Part shown: positions 9,991 to 18,636 of the stretch, one piece after another
How the letters are laid out: each line of letters opens with the position of its first letter
Numbering within the stretch: position 1 is the stretch's first letter
NCBI RefSeq assembly: GCF_000383955.1
Contig: NZ_KB913013.1
Span: forward strand, 911,694-975,693
Direction: 5' to 3'
Source: Rudanella lutea DSM 19387
GTDB taxonomy: Bacteria; Bacteroidota; Bacteroidia; Cytophagales; Spirosomataceae
DNA: 64,000 nt
Made by a program: the position numbers and the translations under genes
The notes under the pieces: generated by a model
What the model was told of the DNA's origin: nothing
What the model saw: the letters and a program-made list of their open reading frames with translations, nothing else
Databases searched by the model: none

Positions 9991-10893
9991 ATGGCATCGC
10001 TGATGGATCGTGTGTCAAATTTCTTTAGTGGAAATGACGCAGACACGGGTGAGGGATTGAAAAGCCTTTTTATCACCGAACTGAAAGACATTTATTACGC
10101 AGAGGGACAAGCCATCGATGCGCTAGCCGAGCAGGCCGATGCCGCTACGACTGACGAGGTCCGGAATGCGTTTTTGCAACACCAGGAAGAATCGCGTAAT
10201 CAGCGGACTCGGCTGGAACGTGTATTCGACAGTCTCGGCGTCTCGGCTACCGAAGGGACTTGCGACGCCATTGACGGACTGGCCGATGACGGTCGGCGGG
10301 TGGTGTCGAATACCGAATCGGGTTCACTGACCCGTGATGCCGGCCTGATTATGGCTGCTCAAAAAGTAGAGCACCACGAGATTGCTTCGTACGGCTCGGC
10401 CGTGACGCTGGCTAAGGTGCTGGGCTACCATGAAGCGGCTCAACTGCTTCAGCAGACACTGGACGAAGAAAAGAATACGGATAAGAAATTGACCCAACTC
10501 GCCGAGTCGTTTATCAACCAACGCGCAGCCGGTGAGGGCGACGACATGGACAACGATAACTATGACCGCTATCGGGATCGCGACAGTGTGACCAATGAAG
10601 CCACCATGGGCGCGGGTATGTCAAGCTCGGGCACTATGGGCTATGGCTACACCGGGAGTAGCTCAGGTATGACTTCGGGCTCAGGTATGTCGTCTGATTC
10701 GGATCACCGCAGCGGCTCAACAGGGTCGGGCATGTCATCAGGTTCCCAATATGGTAGCGGCTCAGGCATGGGTTCGGGGTCATCATCGACAGGCGGCTAC
10801 AGCAGTGGCTCGTCGATGGACGATGACGATTCGTCGACGCCACGCTACAACCCCAACCGTGATGCCACATTGGGCGGCACGAGTGGCGTGTAG
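9991..10893 (+). CDS. DUF892 ferritin-like stress protein with Ser/Gly-rich tail
   Basis: The first about 170 of 300 residues match the YciE/YciF (DUF892) four-helix ferritin-like family: LFITELKDIYYAEGQAIDAL, then MAAQKVEHHEIASYGSAV and TLDEEKNTDKKLTQLAE. The acidic and His residues of the diiron-like site (E and H in KVEHHE) are present. These proteins are induced by osmotic or general stress in enterobacteria; their chemistry is unsettled. The remaining about 130 residues are a low-complexity Ser/Gly/Met/Asp tail that is not part of the family and is probably disordered. It is a single-gene transcript closed by a strong terminator. Confidence 0.85.
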   Translation: MASLMDRVSNFFSGNDADTGEGLKSLFITELKDIYYAEGQAIDALAEQADAATTDEVRNAFLQHQEESRNQRTRLERVFDSLGVSATEGTCDAIDGLADDGRRVVSNTESGSLTRDAGLIMAAQKVEHHEIASYGSAVTLAKVLGYHEAAQLLQQTLDEEKNTDKKLTQLAESFINQRAAGEGDDMDNDNYDRYRDRDSVTNEATMGAGMSSSGTMGYGYTGSSSGMTSGSGMSSDSDHRSGSTGSGMSSGSQYGSGSGMGSGSSSTGGYSSGSSMDDDDSSTPRYNPNRDATLGGTSGV

Positions 10894-10910
10894 TGAACCA
10901 ACCGAAACAA

Positions 10911-10956
10911 CGAGGGGAAGAAGAGCCAGAATCAATTCAGGCTCTTCTTCCCCTCG
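10911..10956. terminator. Bidirectional terminator between DUF892 and SnoaL-like genes
   Basis: A perfect 17-bp inverted repeat (CGAGGGGAAGAAGAGCC and its complement) with a 12-nt loop, flanked by A's on the left and T's on the right, lies between two convergent genes. Confidence 0.85.
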
Positions 10957-10973
10957 TTTGCGTTTTTTACGGT

Positions 10974-11405
10974 TTACTGCGCCAACCGCAGCGACTGCCA
11001 GGTGGCCATTTGCCAGCGGCCGTTTCGCTTCACGTACACGTCGGTGTAGCGTAGGCGCAGATCGGTAAGTTTACCATCGGGCGCATTCATTTTGATGTCG
11101 CAACGACCGTTGATAATGGCGGTATTGCCATACACCCGCACTTTCTGTTCTTTTACGTCAATCGTGTTATACGACGATTTGCCGTCTTTGATCGACTGAA
11201 TAAACGATTCTTTGCCGTCGACATTACCGTTGGAGTGCGTGTACACCAGATCGTCGGTGAGCAATTTGCTCAGGGCATCGTAGTCTTTAGCCACCTGCGC
11301 ATCGAACCGCGCTTTTTCAGCTGCTATGACGGCTTTCTCGTCGGCGCTTTGTGCAAAAACAGTTGCCCACGAGAGGAGCATGACAAACGAAAGAAGTAGA
11401 CGCAT
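10974..11405 (-). CDS. Secreted SnoaL/DUF4440-like protein (NTF2 fold)
   Basis: The 143-residue protein has a clear signal peptide (MRLLLSFVMLLSWATVFAQS). The mature part fits the NTF2-like DUF4440 pattern: AEKARFDAQVAKDYDALSKL, LVYTHSNGNVDGKESFI, and the terminal RWQMATWQSLRLA. Members of this family are small alpha+beta barrels, often of unknown role, some enzymes and some binding proteins. Nothing in the neighbourhood points to a substrate. Confidence 0.8.
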   Translation of the reverse strand: MRLLLSFVMLLSWATVFAQSADEKAVIAAEKARFDAQVAKDYDALSKLLTDDLVYTHSNGNVDGKESFIQSIKDGKSSYNTIDVKEQKVRVYGNTAIINGRCDIKMNAPDGKLTDLRLRYTDVYVKRNGRWQMATWQSLRLAQ

Positions 11406-11515
11406 AAGAGGGTTTATCGTTTGGAATGGCCCGGACAGGCCGTGAACTAATTTACCCGATAAGGCAATAGAACCCGGCTTCTAACCGGCCGACGCCTTAA
11501 AACCTGTGCTCCGTG

Positions 11516-12475
11516 TTAGAATACCTCACGTGCAATGCGGGCCACGTTATCGGCTTTACCCATCGTATAGTAATGTAACACGGGCACCCCGGCGGCCATC
11601 AGCTCGCGCGATTGCTTAATGCCCCACTCTACCCCTACCTCGCGGGCTTGCGCATCGTTTTCGCAGGCTTCTACAGCTTTGACCAGATCCTGCGGCATTT
11701 CGAGGTGGAACAGCTTGGGCAAAATCTGTAGCTGCCGACGGGTACTCAGCGGTTTCAGACCCGGAATAATGGGAATAGTGATACCGTGCTCGCGGCACCG
11801 ATTCACAAAATCGAAGTACTTCTGATTGTCGAAAAACATCTGGGTCACGATGTAATCGGCCCCTTTCTCAACTTTCTTTTTGAGGAAGTCGAAGTCGGTA
11901 TCCGGGTCGAGTGCCTCAAAATGTTTTTCGGGATAAGCCGCTACTCCCACGCAGAAACTACTGGGCGCCAAGGCCGTGTCTTCTTCGTGCAGATACACGC
12001 CCCGATTCATGTTCACCACCTGTTCGACCAGTTCGCTGGCGTAGGAGTAGCCGTTGTCTTTGGGTTTGAAGGTGTTGAACGGTTTGGCCGGGTCGCCCCG
12101 CAGCACGAGCACGTTATCAATCCCGAGGTAGTGCAGGTCGATGAGGAAATCCTCGGTTTCTTCGCGGGTAAACCCTCCGCACAAGACGTGCGGCACGGGG
12201 TCTACCCCAAACCGGTGCATAATAGCCGAACAGATACCCACCGTGCCGGGCCGTTTGCGCGTTACAATTTTCTTGATCGAACCATCGGGCATAGGCCGTT
12301 CAATGTACTCTTCGCGGTGATACGTCACGTCGATGAACGGCGGTTTGAACTCCATCAGCGGCTCGATGTTATCGAGCAGATTTTTGAGATTATCGCCCTT
12401 GATCGGCGGGATAACTTCAATGGAGAAGATGGGCTTTCCGTTGGCGTTACGGATGTGATCGGTAATCTTGGTCAT
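11516..12475 (-). CDS. metF: Methylenetetrahydrofolate reductase
   Basis: FAD enzyme reducing 5,10-methylene-THF to 5-methyl-THF for methionine synthesis. The 319 residues form a MetF TIM barrel: SIEVIPPIKGD with the conserved early Glu, DVTYHRE, the LRGDPAK motif, a YPEKH loop and QMFFDNQKYFDFV near residue 215. The length matches bacterial MetF. It stands alone on the minus strand, with its start about 150 bp from the end of the PAP2 gene, which is also on the minus strand. Confidence 0.95.
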   Translation of the reverse strand: MTKITDHIRNANGKPIFSIEVIPPIKGDNLKNLLDNIEPLMEFKPPFIDVTYHREEYIERPMPDGSIKKIVTRKRPGTVGICSAIMHRFGVDPVPHVLCGGFTREETEDFLIDLHYLGIDNVLVLRGDPAKPFNTFKPKDNGYSYASELVEQVVNMNRGVYLHEEDTALAPSSFCVGVAAYPEKHFEALDPDTDFDFLKKKVEKGADYIVTQMFFDNQKYFDFVNRCREHGITIPIIPGLKPLSTRRQLQILPKLFHLEMPQDLVKAVEACENDAQAREVGVEWGIKQSRELMAAGVPVLHYYTMGKADNVARIAREVF

Positions 12476-12628
12476 TTCGTGTGTGTTCCCCGCACCATGT
12501 CGGGGGGCTTGTGCTCCTTATGCTGAGTTTGGAGCGTGTTCGTAAAGTAAGCCCAACCACCGGGCTACGTAATCTCAGACCCGCAAATATATCCGCCCGG
12601 CCCCACAAATTCGCAACACGGGGCACAA

Positions 12629-13495
12629 TCAGGGCAGGGCAACCTGTACATAAATTCCATTGGCCAGGCCGTTGGTCCACGGCGTCACGCATGCTGAGTA
12701 CGCCTTGTTACGGGCACGGGGCCGATGCAACCGGGGTACGAGCCAACCCACCGCCGAGCCAACAGCCGCTCCCACCACCAGGTCGGTCGGAAAATGCTTA
12801 CCAGCTTCGTAGCGGAGCAGGGCCGTTGTGGTAGCCAGCCCAAGCGAGCCGACCCACACCACCGGCTTCAGTTTTGAGACCGGGAAATAATGCCCAAACA
12901 CCGTGGACGCAAACACAGCCGAGGCAAATGAGGTTGCCGCATGGCCCGAAAAAAAGGCCCGCCGGGCATCTACGTCCATTTTTTCGCTCAGGGGGGCCGC
13001 AGTGTGGTACACAAACGGCCGGTTGCGCAGCGACACCTCTTTCACTATGTCGACGGCTCCGAGCGTAAGCAACATGGTTTGGGCGTACAAGAGCGGCACA
13101 GTAAACCACTTTTTCTGGCGCAGGGTAGGTAAACCCGTCAGGCCCACTACGCCTACCGTTCCAAGCAAGGTCAAATCGCTCAGGCGGGCCGCTTTGGGCG
13201 ACCAGTTACGGGTTGCACCCCGGTCAAATGCGTTGATCGTCTGCGGATCGAGCCGCGCAATTTGTGCTTCGGTCAGGCCCGACTGCCCCCGGCCAATCAC
13301 AAAAGCGGCTCCGTTGGCCGCTAACCCAAGCGCCATCAGCCGAATTTCGCGACCGGTCTGTAGTTGATAAACCGAGTCGAGGGGAACCATCGGCTGGGCC
13401 TTCAGGCTCAAACTCGTTCCCCAAAAACAAAGGCACCCAATCAAGGTGGGGATCAACCCAACCGCACGTCCGCTCCTCTTCCGATTGTTTCTCAA
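12629..13495 (-). CDS. PAP2-family membrane phosphatase
   Basis: Integral membrane acid phosphatase, 288 residues, with an N-terminal signal or first membrane helix. The three PAP2 signatures are present in order: KEVSLRNRP, FFSGHAATSF with the catalytic His, and RYEAGKHFPTDLVVG with the nucleophilic His and Asp. Likely substrates are lipid phosphates such as undecaprenyl diphosphate or phosphatidylglycerol phosphate, but the sequence cannot say which. Its start overlaps the stop of the upstream nitrilase-like gene by 4 bp, so the two are translationally coupled. Confidence 0.88.
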   Translation of the reverse strand: MRNNRKRSGRAVGLIPTLIGCLCFWGTSLSLKAQPMVPLDSVYQLQTGREIRLMALGLAANGAAFVIGRGQSGLTEAQIARLDPQTINAFDRGATRNWSPKAARLSDLTLLGTVGVVGLTGLPTLRQKKWFTVPLLYAQTMLLTLGAVDIVKEVSLRNRPFVYHTAAPLSEKMDVDARRAFFSGHAATSFASAVFASTVFGHYFPVSKLKPVVWVGSLGLATTTALLRYEAGKHFPTDLVVGAAVGSAVGWLVPRLHRPRARNKAYSACVTPWTNGLANGIYVQVALP

Positions 13496-14505
13496 AATAC
13501 TTCTTTCTTTAGTTTGTCAATAACCGCCTGCTGCGTCTTGGCAAAATGCGTTCGGTCGACGGGTTCGGCCAGCAGCGTATTGGGCGGAGAAAACGAATGG
13601 CCCGTGTAGCTTTCAGCGTACAACTCAAACCGCTGCCGAGCCAGCATATTAGCGGCACCCGGTCGTTGGCGGTGTGCCCGCAAGGCGTTGAGGTCGATGT
13701 CGGCATGGGCAGACATGCTCTCACCAAAGCCAGCCTCGGCCAGTACCAGCCCTTTGTAATCGACTACTTTTGAACCGCCATCGGCTGAACTGGCGGGGAA
13801 GGCCCCTCCGCTTACTCCGGCCGTGTTGGCCGAAACCACATAGGCCATATTCTCGGCGGCACGAGCCAGCGGAGCCACCCGCCCGGGCGTGAGCAACGGG
13901 CTACCTACCTCCGAGGCTGAATGCAGAAAAATTTCGGCCCCGCGCATAGCCAAACAACGGGCTACCTCCGGAAACAGAATTTCGTCGGACGCGATACAGG
14001 CCAGATTACCGATGTTGGTTTTGGCGACCGGGAAAATAGAATCGTAGCCGTACGCTTCCAGATAGTACGCCCACACGTCGTGCGGGGTGGGGATGTTGAG
14101 CGCGTTAAGCCGTCGGTACCGCAGCAAAACGTTGCCGTTTGGCCCGATGATAAAACTGGTTTGGAAGTACAGATCCGGAAAATGCGGGTCCTGCTCGTAA
14201 GCATTACCCGAAAAGTAGATTTGTAGCCGCTGCACCATGGCCCCCAGGGCTTCGTAAATCCGCCCATCGATTTCCAAAGCCGCTTTGTCGCGCCACTCAA
14301 CCAGCGTTTCGCCGAGGGGTGGCCCCGACAGAAAATGTTCGGGCGCGACAACCAGCATGGTATCGCGGCCGATTCGGCTAATGGACGCTTCGATCTGCCG
14401 TTCGACCCGTTCGATAGATTGTAGCATTTGCTCCTCGCTTTGCTCGCGGGAGGTACAGGCATTTACGGTTTGGCAAGCGGTTTGGAGAGCCAGCGTTTTA
14501 TACAT
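13492..14505 (-). CDS. Carbon-nitrogen hydrolase (nitrilase superfamily)
   Basis: 337 residues with the nitrilase fold. The general-base Glu is in VVAPEHFLSG and the nucleophilic Cys in NLACIASDEILFPE. The usual catalytic Lys region reads LLRYRRLNALN, where an Arg pair sits in place of the expected Lys, so the triad is atypical. The protein probably hydrolyses an amide or nitrile; the substrate is unknown. It is the first gene of a two-gene unit with the PAP2 phosphatase. Confidence 0.8.
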   Translation of the reverse strand: MYKTLALQTACQTVNACTSREQSEEQMLQSIERVERQIEASISRIGRDTMLVVAPEHFLSGPPLGETLVEWRDKAALEIDGRIYEALGAMVQRLQIYFSGNAYEQDPHFPDLYFQTSFIIGPNGNVLLRYRRLNALNIPTPHDVWAYYLEAYGYDSIFPVAKTNIGNLACIASDEILFPEVARCLAMRGAEIFLHSASEVGSPLLTPGRVAPLARAAENMAYVVSANTAGVSGGAFPASSADGGSKVVDYKGLVLAEAGFGESMSAHADIDLNALRAHRQRPGAANMLARQRFELYAESYTGHSFSPPNTLLAEPVDRTHFAKTQQAVIDKLKKEVF

Positions 14506-14814
14506 AGAAAGAGTTTGTTGTTCGGATGTTAGACAGTAGACGTCCGGTGTTAGTCACGGGATACGACATACCGGGCTGTTGCGCTCGCTCTGGTCACCCG
14601 GCACACCTAACCGACTAAAACCACAAACCGATTGTTAGTGAATGGATAGACATAAATACACCCTAAAACGAACGCAAATTTTGGCCGGTCATTGTTTCGA
14701 GGCCAATTTGAGTACCCTCATTTTGTGTATCAGAATGGCTGCAAAATAGCGGAATCGAAACAAAATCGCACCAAGGGGCGTCAGGGCTGCAACAATCCTT
14801 TTTACCTTCGTAGC
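14506..14814. other. Divergent intergenic region upstream of bshB1
   Basis: 309 bp with promoters for the nitrilase unit and bshB1. It includes a low-complexity stretch of GTTAGACAGTAGACG-like words typical of intergenic DNA in this genome. No gene is visible. Confidence 0.35.
14803..14810 (+). promoter_or_regulatory. Possible -7 box of bshB1
   Basis: TACCTTCG resembles the Bacteroidota -7 element TAnnTTTG. It is only 5 bp before the ATG, so the transcript would be leaderless or nearly so. No clear -33 TTG accompanies it. Confidence 0.3.
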
Positions 14815-15531
14815 ATGAAAGTTGACGTTCTGTGCATTGCAGCCCATCCCGACGATACCGAAATGAGCGCCGGAGGCACCATTCTTTCCCTTATTGCCCA
14901 GGGTAAAACCGTAGCGGCTGTTGACCTCACCCGGGGCGAACTCGGCACCCGGGGCACCCCCGAAATACGACTGGCGGAGGCCGACGCAGCCACCAAAATT
15001 CTGGGGCTGGTGGCCCGCGAAAATATGGGGTTCCGGGATGGTTTTTTCCGCAATGACGAAGAACACCAGATGGCGCTGATTCCGGCCATTCGGCATTATC
15101 GGCCCGAGATTGTGATTACCAACACCATCGACGACCGGCACCCCGATCATGGCCGGGCGGCTCAACTGGTTGTGGAAGCCTGTTTCTATGCCGGTTTGCG
15201 CATGATTCAAACCAGCCGCGATGGGCAACCGCAGGAAGCCTGGCGGCCCAAGTACGTGTACCATTTCATTCAGGACCGGTCGCTCAAGCCCTCGTTTGTG
15301 GTCGATATTTCGGACTATTGGGACGGTAAATTAGCCTCAATCAAAGCCTACCGGAGTCAGTTTTACGATCCCAACAGTCAGGAACCCGCAAGCTACATTT
15401 CGAGTGCCGATTTTATGGACTTCCTGCGGGCCCGGGCCGAAGAATACGGCCACATGATTGGAGCCAAGTACGGCGAAGGCTTCATCAGTCAGCGCATGCT
15501 CGGGGTTACCGATCTGTTTGGCTTAGTGTAG
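14815..15531 (+). CDS. bshB1: Bacillithiol biosynthesis deacetylase BshB1
   Basis: Zinc deacetylase of the LmbE/PIG-L family that converts GlcNAc-malate to GlcN-malate in bacillithiol synthesis. The 238-residue protein carries the zinc motif AAHPDDTEMS, the TRGELGTRG segment and the RHPDHGRAA motif with the third ligand, all typical of BshB1. ATG 14815 was chosen because the family starts MKVDVLCIAAHPDD; the open frame upstream is non-coding. The bacillithiol-transferase-like gene at 49117 fits the same thiol pathway. Confidence 0.92.
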   Translation: MKVDVLCIAAHPDDTEMSAGGTILSLIAQGKTVAAVDLTRGELGTRGTPEIRLAEADAATKILGLVARENMGFRDGFFRNDEEHQMALIPAIRHYRPEIVITNTIDDRHPDHGRAAQLVVEACFYAGLRMIQTSRDGQPQEAWRPKYVYHFIQDRSLKPSFVVDISDYWDGKLASIKAYRSQFYDPNSQEPASYISSADFMDFLRARAEEYGHMIGAKYGEGFISQRMLGVTDLFGLV

Positions 15532-15538
15532 TCGGTCA

Positions 15539-16492
15539 ATGTTGCGTTTGCTTCGTACCCGGTTTCTGCCGCTTTTCACGGTTTTTCTACTGGTTGCCCC
15601 GGTGGTGGGCCGTGTGTTTGGCCCTTCGTTCTTTCTGTTCGAACTGTTCAGCCACTTTTCAGTCCAATACACCGGGCTGGCCGGACTCCTGCTGGCGTTC
15701 TGGATTGGCCGGGGCCGCCCATTCATGGCGTTTCTGGCCGGGGCGGCTCTCCTGCTCAATGCGTACTGGTGTGCGCCCCTGTTCAGATACGACCCACCCC
15801 GCACCGGGCAAACGGATCTGCGGGTCTTCCACGCCAACGTCCTCTACACCCGCGACGACTACCAACCTATTATCGACACCATCCGGCGGTTACAGCCCGA
15901 TTTTTTCGTGCTTCACGAGATGACACCCACCGGGGTGCGGGCCGTTGCCGAACTTCAACGCGACTACCCGTATCAGGACAGCGTGTGGGCCAAGGGGCCG
16001 TGTTATATACTCGTTGGGAGCCGAACCCCCTTCCGAACCGACTCATTGGCCCGCCAACAGCACCGGGTTATTGCCCTCACGAGCACTGTGCGCGGGCGGG
16101 CGGTCTCACTTAGTACGGTACATCCGCGTACTCCCCTCCTGCCCGGCTGGTTTGCCCACCGCAACGAGCAGCTGCAATTCGTGGCCGATCAGCTCGCCAA
16201 CGCAACCAACCCGGCCGTACTCATCGGCGACTTCAATATCAGCCCCTTATCCCCGATATACACCCACTCTTTTACCAACCGATCGGGTGTTTTAGGCCCC
16301 TTGAACGCTTGCCGGGACGGCTTCGGCTGGACTCCCACCTGGCCGCGTTACCTCCCCTTTATGTTCATCCCGATTGACCATGCGTTTGTCAACGGCGGGT
16401 TCGTCACAAAGCGCTTCCGCACGTTGACAATACCCGGCTCCGACCATCGGGCCATTTGTATAGATTTAAGTCTATCGAAAAAACAGAAATAA
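15539..16492 (+). CDS. Membrane-anchored endonuclease/exonuclease/phosphatase-family protein
   Basis: 317 residues. The first about 85 residues hold two or three membrane helices, followed by an EEP (DNase I-like) catalytic domain: FHANVLYTRDDYQP, FVLHEMTPTG with the metal-binding Glu, LIGDFNISPLSP with the metal-binding Asp/Asn, and the closing GSDHRAICIDL with the catalytic His. The topology places the catalytic domain outside the cytoplasm. Substrates in this family include DNA, inositol phosphates and sphingomyelin; none can be assigned here. It starts 7 bp after bshB1 and probably shares its transcript. Confidence 0.85.
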   Translation: MLRLLRTRFLPLFTVFLLVAPVVGRVFGPSFFLFELFSHFSVQYTGLAGLLLAFWIGRGRPFMAFLAGAALLLNAYWCAPLFRYDPPRTGQTDLRVFHANVLYTRDDYQPIIDTIRRLQPDFFVLHEMTPTGVRAVAELQRDYPYQDSVWAKGPCYILVGSRTPFRTDSLARQQHRVIALTSTVRGRAVSLSTVHPRTPLLPGWFAHRNEQLQFVADQLANATNPAVLIGDFNISPLSPIYTHSFTNRSGVLGPLNACRDGFGWTPTWPRYLPFMFIPIDHAFVNGGFVTKRFRTLTIPGSDHRAICIDLSLSKKQK

Positions 16493-16540
16493 CTCTCTTC
16501 GGGTTGAGTCAGTAGGTTTTCACCCTAAAAACTCAACGTC

Positions 16541-16738
16541 ATGGCAAAGAGCACATTGGACAAGGTCGAGGAAGAGTACAAAGACCAGAAGGCCGGGGGC
16601 ACCGGCAATAGCACCCAACACGGCAGTACCGGCACCGGGCGGCAATCGACGGCGCAGAAGAGTTCGAAGCACTCGAAAAGCAGCAACAGCAGCGCGGGTA
16701 AAGCTACCGGCGGTAGCAAAGGCGGCCACAGTAGTTAA
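16541..16738 (+). CDS. Small disordered Ser/Gly/Lys-rich protein
   Basis: 65 residues from ATG 16541. After a short charged start (MAKSTLDKVEEEYKDQKAG) the protein is almost only Ser, Gly, Lys, Thr, Ala and His. I do not recognise a family. It is followed 23 bp later by another tiny hydrophilic protein, and both sit before a strong terminator, which supports a real small-protein unit. Such composition recalls stress or DNA-associated disordered proteins, but no function can be given. Confidence 0.55.
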   Translation: MAKSTLDKVEEEYKDQKAGGTGNSTQHGSTGTGRQSTAQKSSKHSKSSNSSAGKATGGSKGGHSS

Positions 16739-16761
16739 TCATTCCCCTAAACCAATCAGAC

Positions 16762-16944
16762 ATGCAGTTTTCACCAAGGTATCTGAGCCCACAAACGGGC
16801 GGTGGCAACAGCCACATCAACCAGAAAGAGAAAGGCAAAGCGGGTAAGGACGGGGCAAACCCACGCTCAACAAAGAAAACAACCGAGAAAATTGAGCCGC
16901 AGGACCGCACCGACAACAAGAAAAACGCTAACAGCGTCGATTAG
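16762..16944 (+). CDS. Small hydrophilic protein
   Basis: 60 residues, starting MQFSPRYLSPQTGGGNSHIN and continuing with Lys, Asp, Asn and Thr. It has no membrane segment and no cysteine. It shares polarity and size with the preceding gene but not its sequence. Its placement between that gene and a terminator, with no better frame, is the main support. Confidence 0.5.
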   Translation: MQFSPRYLSPQTGGGNSHINQKEKGKAGKDGANPRSTKKTTEKIEPQDRTDNKKNANSVD

Positions 16945-16964
16945 CGCATCAATGTGTGTGAGGA

Positions 16965-17002
16965 GGCTAACAGAACCGGGAAGTTGACCGGTTTTGTTAG
17001 CC
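16965..17002. terminator. Bidirectional terminator
   Basis: A 15-bp inverted repeat (GGCTAACAGAACCGG / CCGGTTTTGTTAGCC) with one mismatch and an 8-nt loop is followed by CCTTTT. It closes the small-protein unit and, on the other strand, the SPL-like gene. Confidence 0.8.
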
Positions 17003-17011
17003 CCTTTTGTA

Positions 17012-18049
17012 TTAGAATATGTACCGAATCCCGCACCAGGGAATTTCTTCGTGCATGAGTCGCTCAAACACGGCCACCATCTTCGCTTTCAGCTGATGGG
17101 CATACCGAATGTTCCAGCCCCCGTACTGACTCACTTTGCTCTCCTGCAACTCGGGCACCCAAAGTAACTCTTCGGCCTTCGGATTGATTGCCAGATTGGC
17201 CTGATGCTGCCATTGGTTGTGGGTCAGAAAAATGACCTCGGCCTGCATTTGTGCTTTCACCTCGGGCCGCAAAGCTGCATCGAGTTGCCGAAATAACTCG
17301 CGGTAATCATCGCGCCAGGTTTTTCCGCCGTACACAATCACCGGCGAAAAATTGACGTGTACCTCGTACCCGGCCTCGTAAAAATCGTTGATGGCCGCAA
17401 TTCGTTTTTCGATGCTATCGGTGCGTACGTCAACCAGTTTGCTCACGTGGGCGGGCATCAGGCTGAACCGAATTCGAATCTTACGCTTCGGGTCGAACTG
17501 AAGCATATCCGGGTTAACAAACTTGGTGGCAAAGGTCGCTTTGGCGCGGGGATGATCGCGGTAAAAGGCCAGTGCCTGCTGCACCCCATCGGACAGGCTA
17601 TAGTCCACCGAAATATCGGAGTTGCAGCCAATATCGTACGTCCAGTACGTCGGGTCGGTTTGGTTGGCGGGCTTCGGCCAGGGCAAAGCCTGTACATGCG
17701 CATCGACTGAGGTCAGAATTTCCTCTACGTTGGTAAACATGGTGATGGGGTTCACCTTCTTGTGCCGGTCGACGTAACAGTACGTACACCCTCCAAAGCA
17801 GCCATTAGCCAGGCTCGGTGCAATGTAATCCGAGCTGCGGCCGCTCCATTTAATCTCCTGACTCTTCAGCTTACCCAATACCAGTACATCGGACTTGACC
17901 TTGAAATGGCTCATTCCTAACTCGGGCAGTCGGTTGTGCTGGGCCACCTGCATGAGCTCGGCCTGCGGGAATTGGTGTATGATAGCCTCGCCCCGCTCAT
18001 TGAGCGAATCGGCCGTATAAAGCACCAGCGAAGGATTAAAATAAGGCAT
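17012..18049 (-). CDS. Radical SAM protein of the spore photoproduct lyase family
   Basis: 345 residues. The motif ANGCFGGCTYCYVDRH supplies the three cysteines (C-x3-C-x2-C) that bind the 4Fe-4S cluster and SAM, and the surrounding sequence follows the SPL-like family rather than generic radical SAM proteins. True SPL repairs the spore-specific thymine dimer in Bacillus spores. This host is not a spore former, so the protein probably has another radical-based DNA repair or modification role; this is inference. It is monocistronic and shares a bidirectional terminator with the convergent small-protein unit. Confidence 0.85.
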   Translation of the reverse strand: MPYFNPSLVLYTADSLNERGEAIIHQFPQAELMQVAQHNRLPELGMSHFKVKSDVLVLGKLKSQEIKWSGRSSDYIAPSLANGCFGGCTYCYVDRHKKVNPITMFTNVEEILTSVDAHVQALPWPKPANQTDPTYWTYDIGCNSDISVDYSLSDGVQQALAFYRDHPRAKATFATKFVNPDMLQFDPKRKIRIRFSLMPAHVSKLVDVRTDSIEKRIAAINDFYEAGYEVHVNFSPVIVYGGKTWRDDYRELFRQLDAALRPEVKAQMQAEVIFLTHNQWQHQANLAINPKAEELLWVPELQESKVSQYGGWNIRYAHQLKAKMVAVFERLMHEEIPWCGIRYIF

Positions 18050-18213
18050 GAATGTTCGTTGAGTCGTGTACTAATAAAACACCTAATTGGCTGGTATGGT
18101 TCGCCTACAAATACAGCTATATAATTGATAGTGAAATAATTAATAAGCTATTTCATTGGGTATAACCTAATTTATTTCAAGAGTTCATGGTTGATAACAA
18201 CCGGTGGCGGCTG

Positions 18214-18529
18214 ACCACCCCCTTGCCCCCTCCTTGAACTAAGGAGGGGGTGTAAGACAACGTCTACGTTGACTTACTGAATGGTATTCTTAGGAATTCG
18301 TTATCTCCTCAATGACCCACCTCCTGAAACCAAAAAAAGAAGCCTTTTCAGAGCAACTAAAATTTTTAGCTCCCCTATCTAAATCAAGACGGACGTTGTC
18401 TCACCCCCCACTCCTAACACCAAAAAGCCTTTTCAGAGCAACTAAAATTTTCAGCCTCCCCCTACGTAAATCAAGACGGACGTTGTCTCATCCCCCTCCT
18501 TGAACTAAGGAGGGGGGCAGGGGGGTGGT
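18214..18529. mobile_element. MITE-like element with C-rich terminal inverted repeats (copy 1)
   Basis: 316 bp without coding capacity. The ends are inverted: ACCACCCCCTTGCCCCCT on the left, and the complement of a near-identical sequence on the right. Each end is next to the palindrome CCCCCTCCTT-GAACT-AAGGAGGGGG (18226-18250 and 18492-18516). Inside are two direct copies, 85 bp apart, of a block starting AAGCCTTTTCAGAGCAACTA (18340 and 18425) and ending GACGGACGTTGTCTCA. A second, shorter element with the same ends lies at 30217-30360, so this is a dispersed family. Confidence 0.65.
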
Positions 18530-18636
18530 ATCGCTACAAGCCGTTAGTACCGCACAAAAAAGCGATGACATCGTTCCAAAGGAGATGTCATCGCTCGGGT
18601 CAAACGCCCAGTGCGTTATCGCAGTAAGCAACAGGC

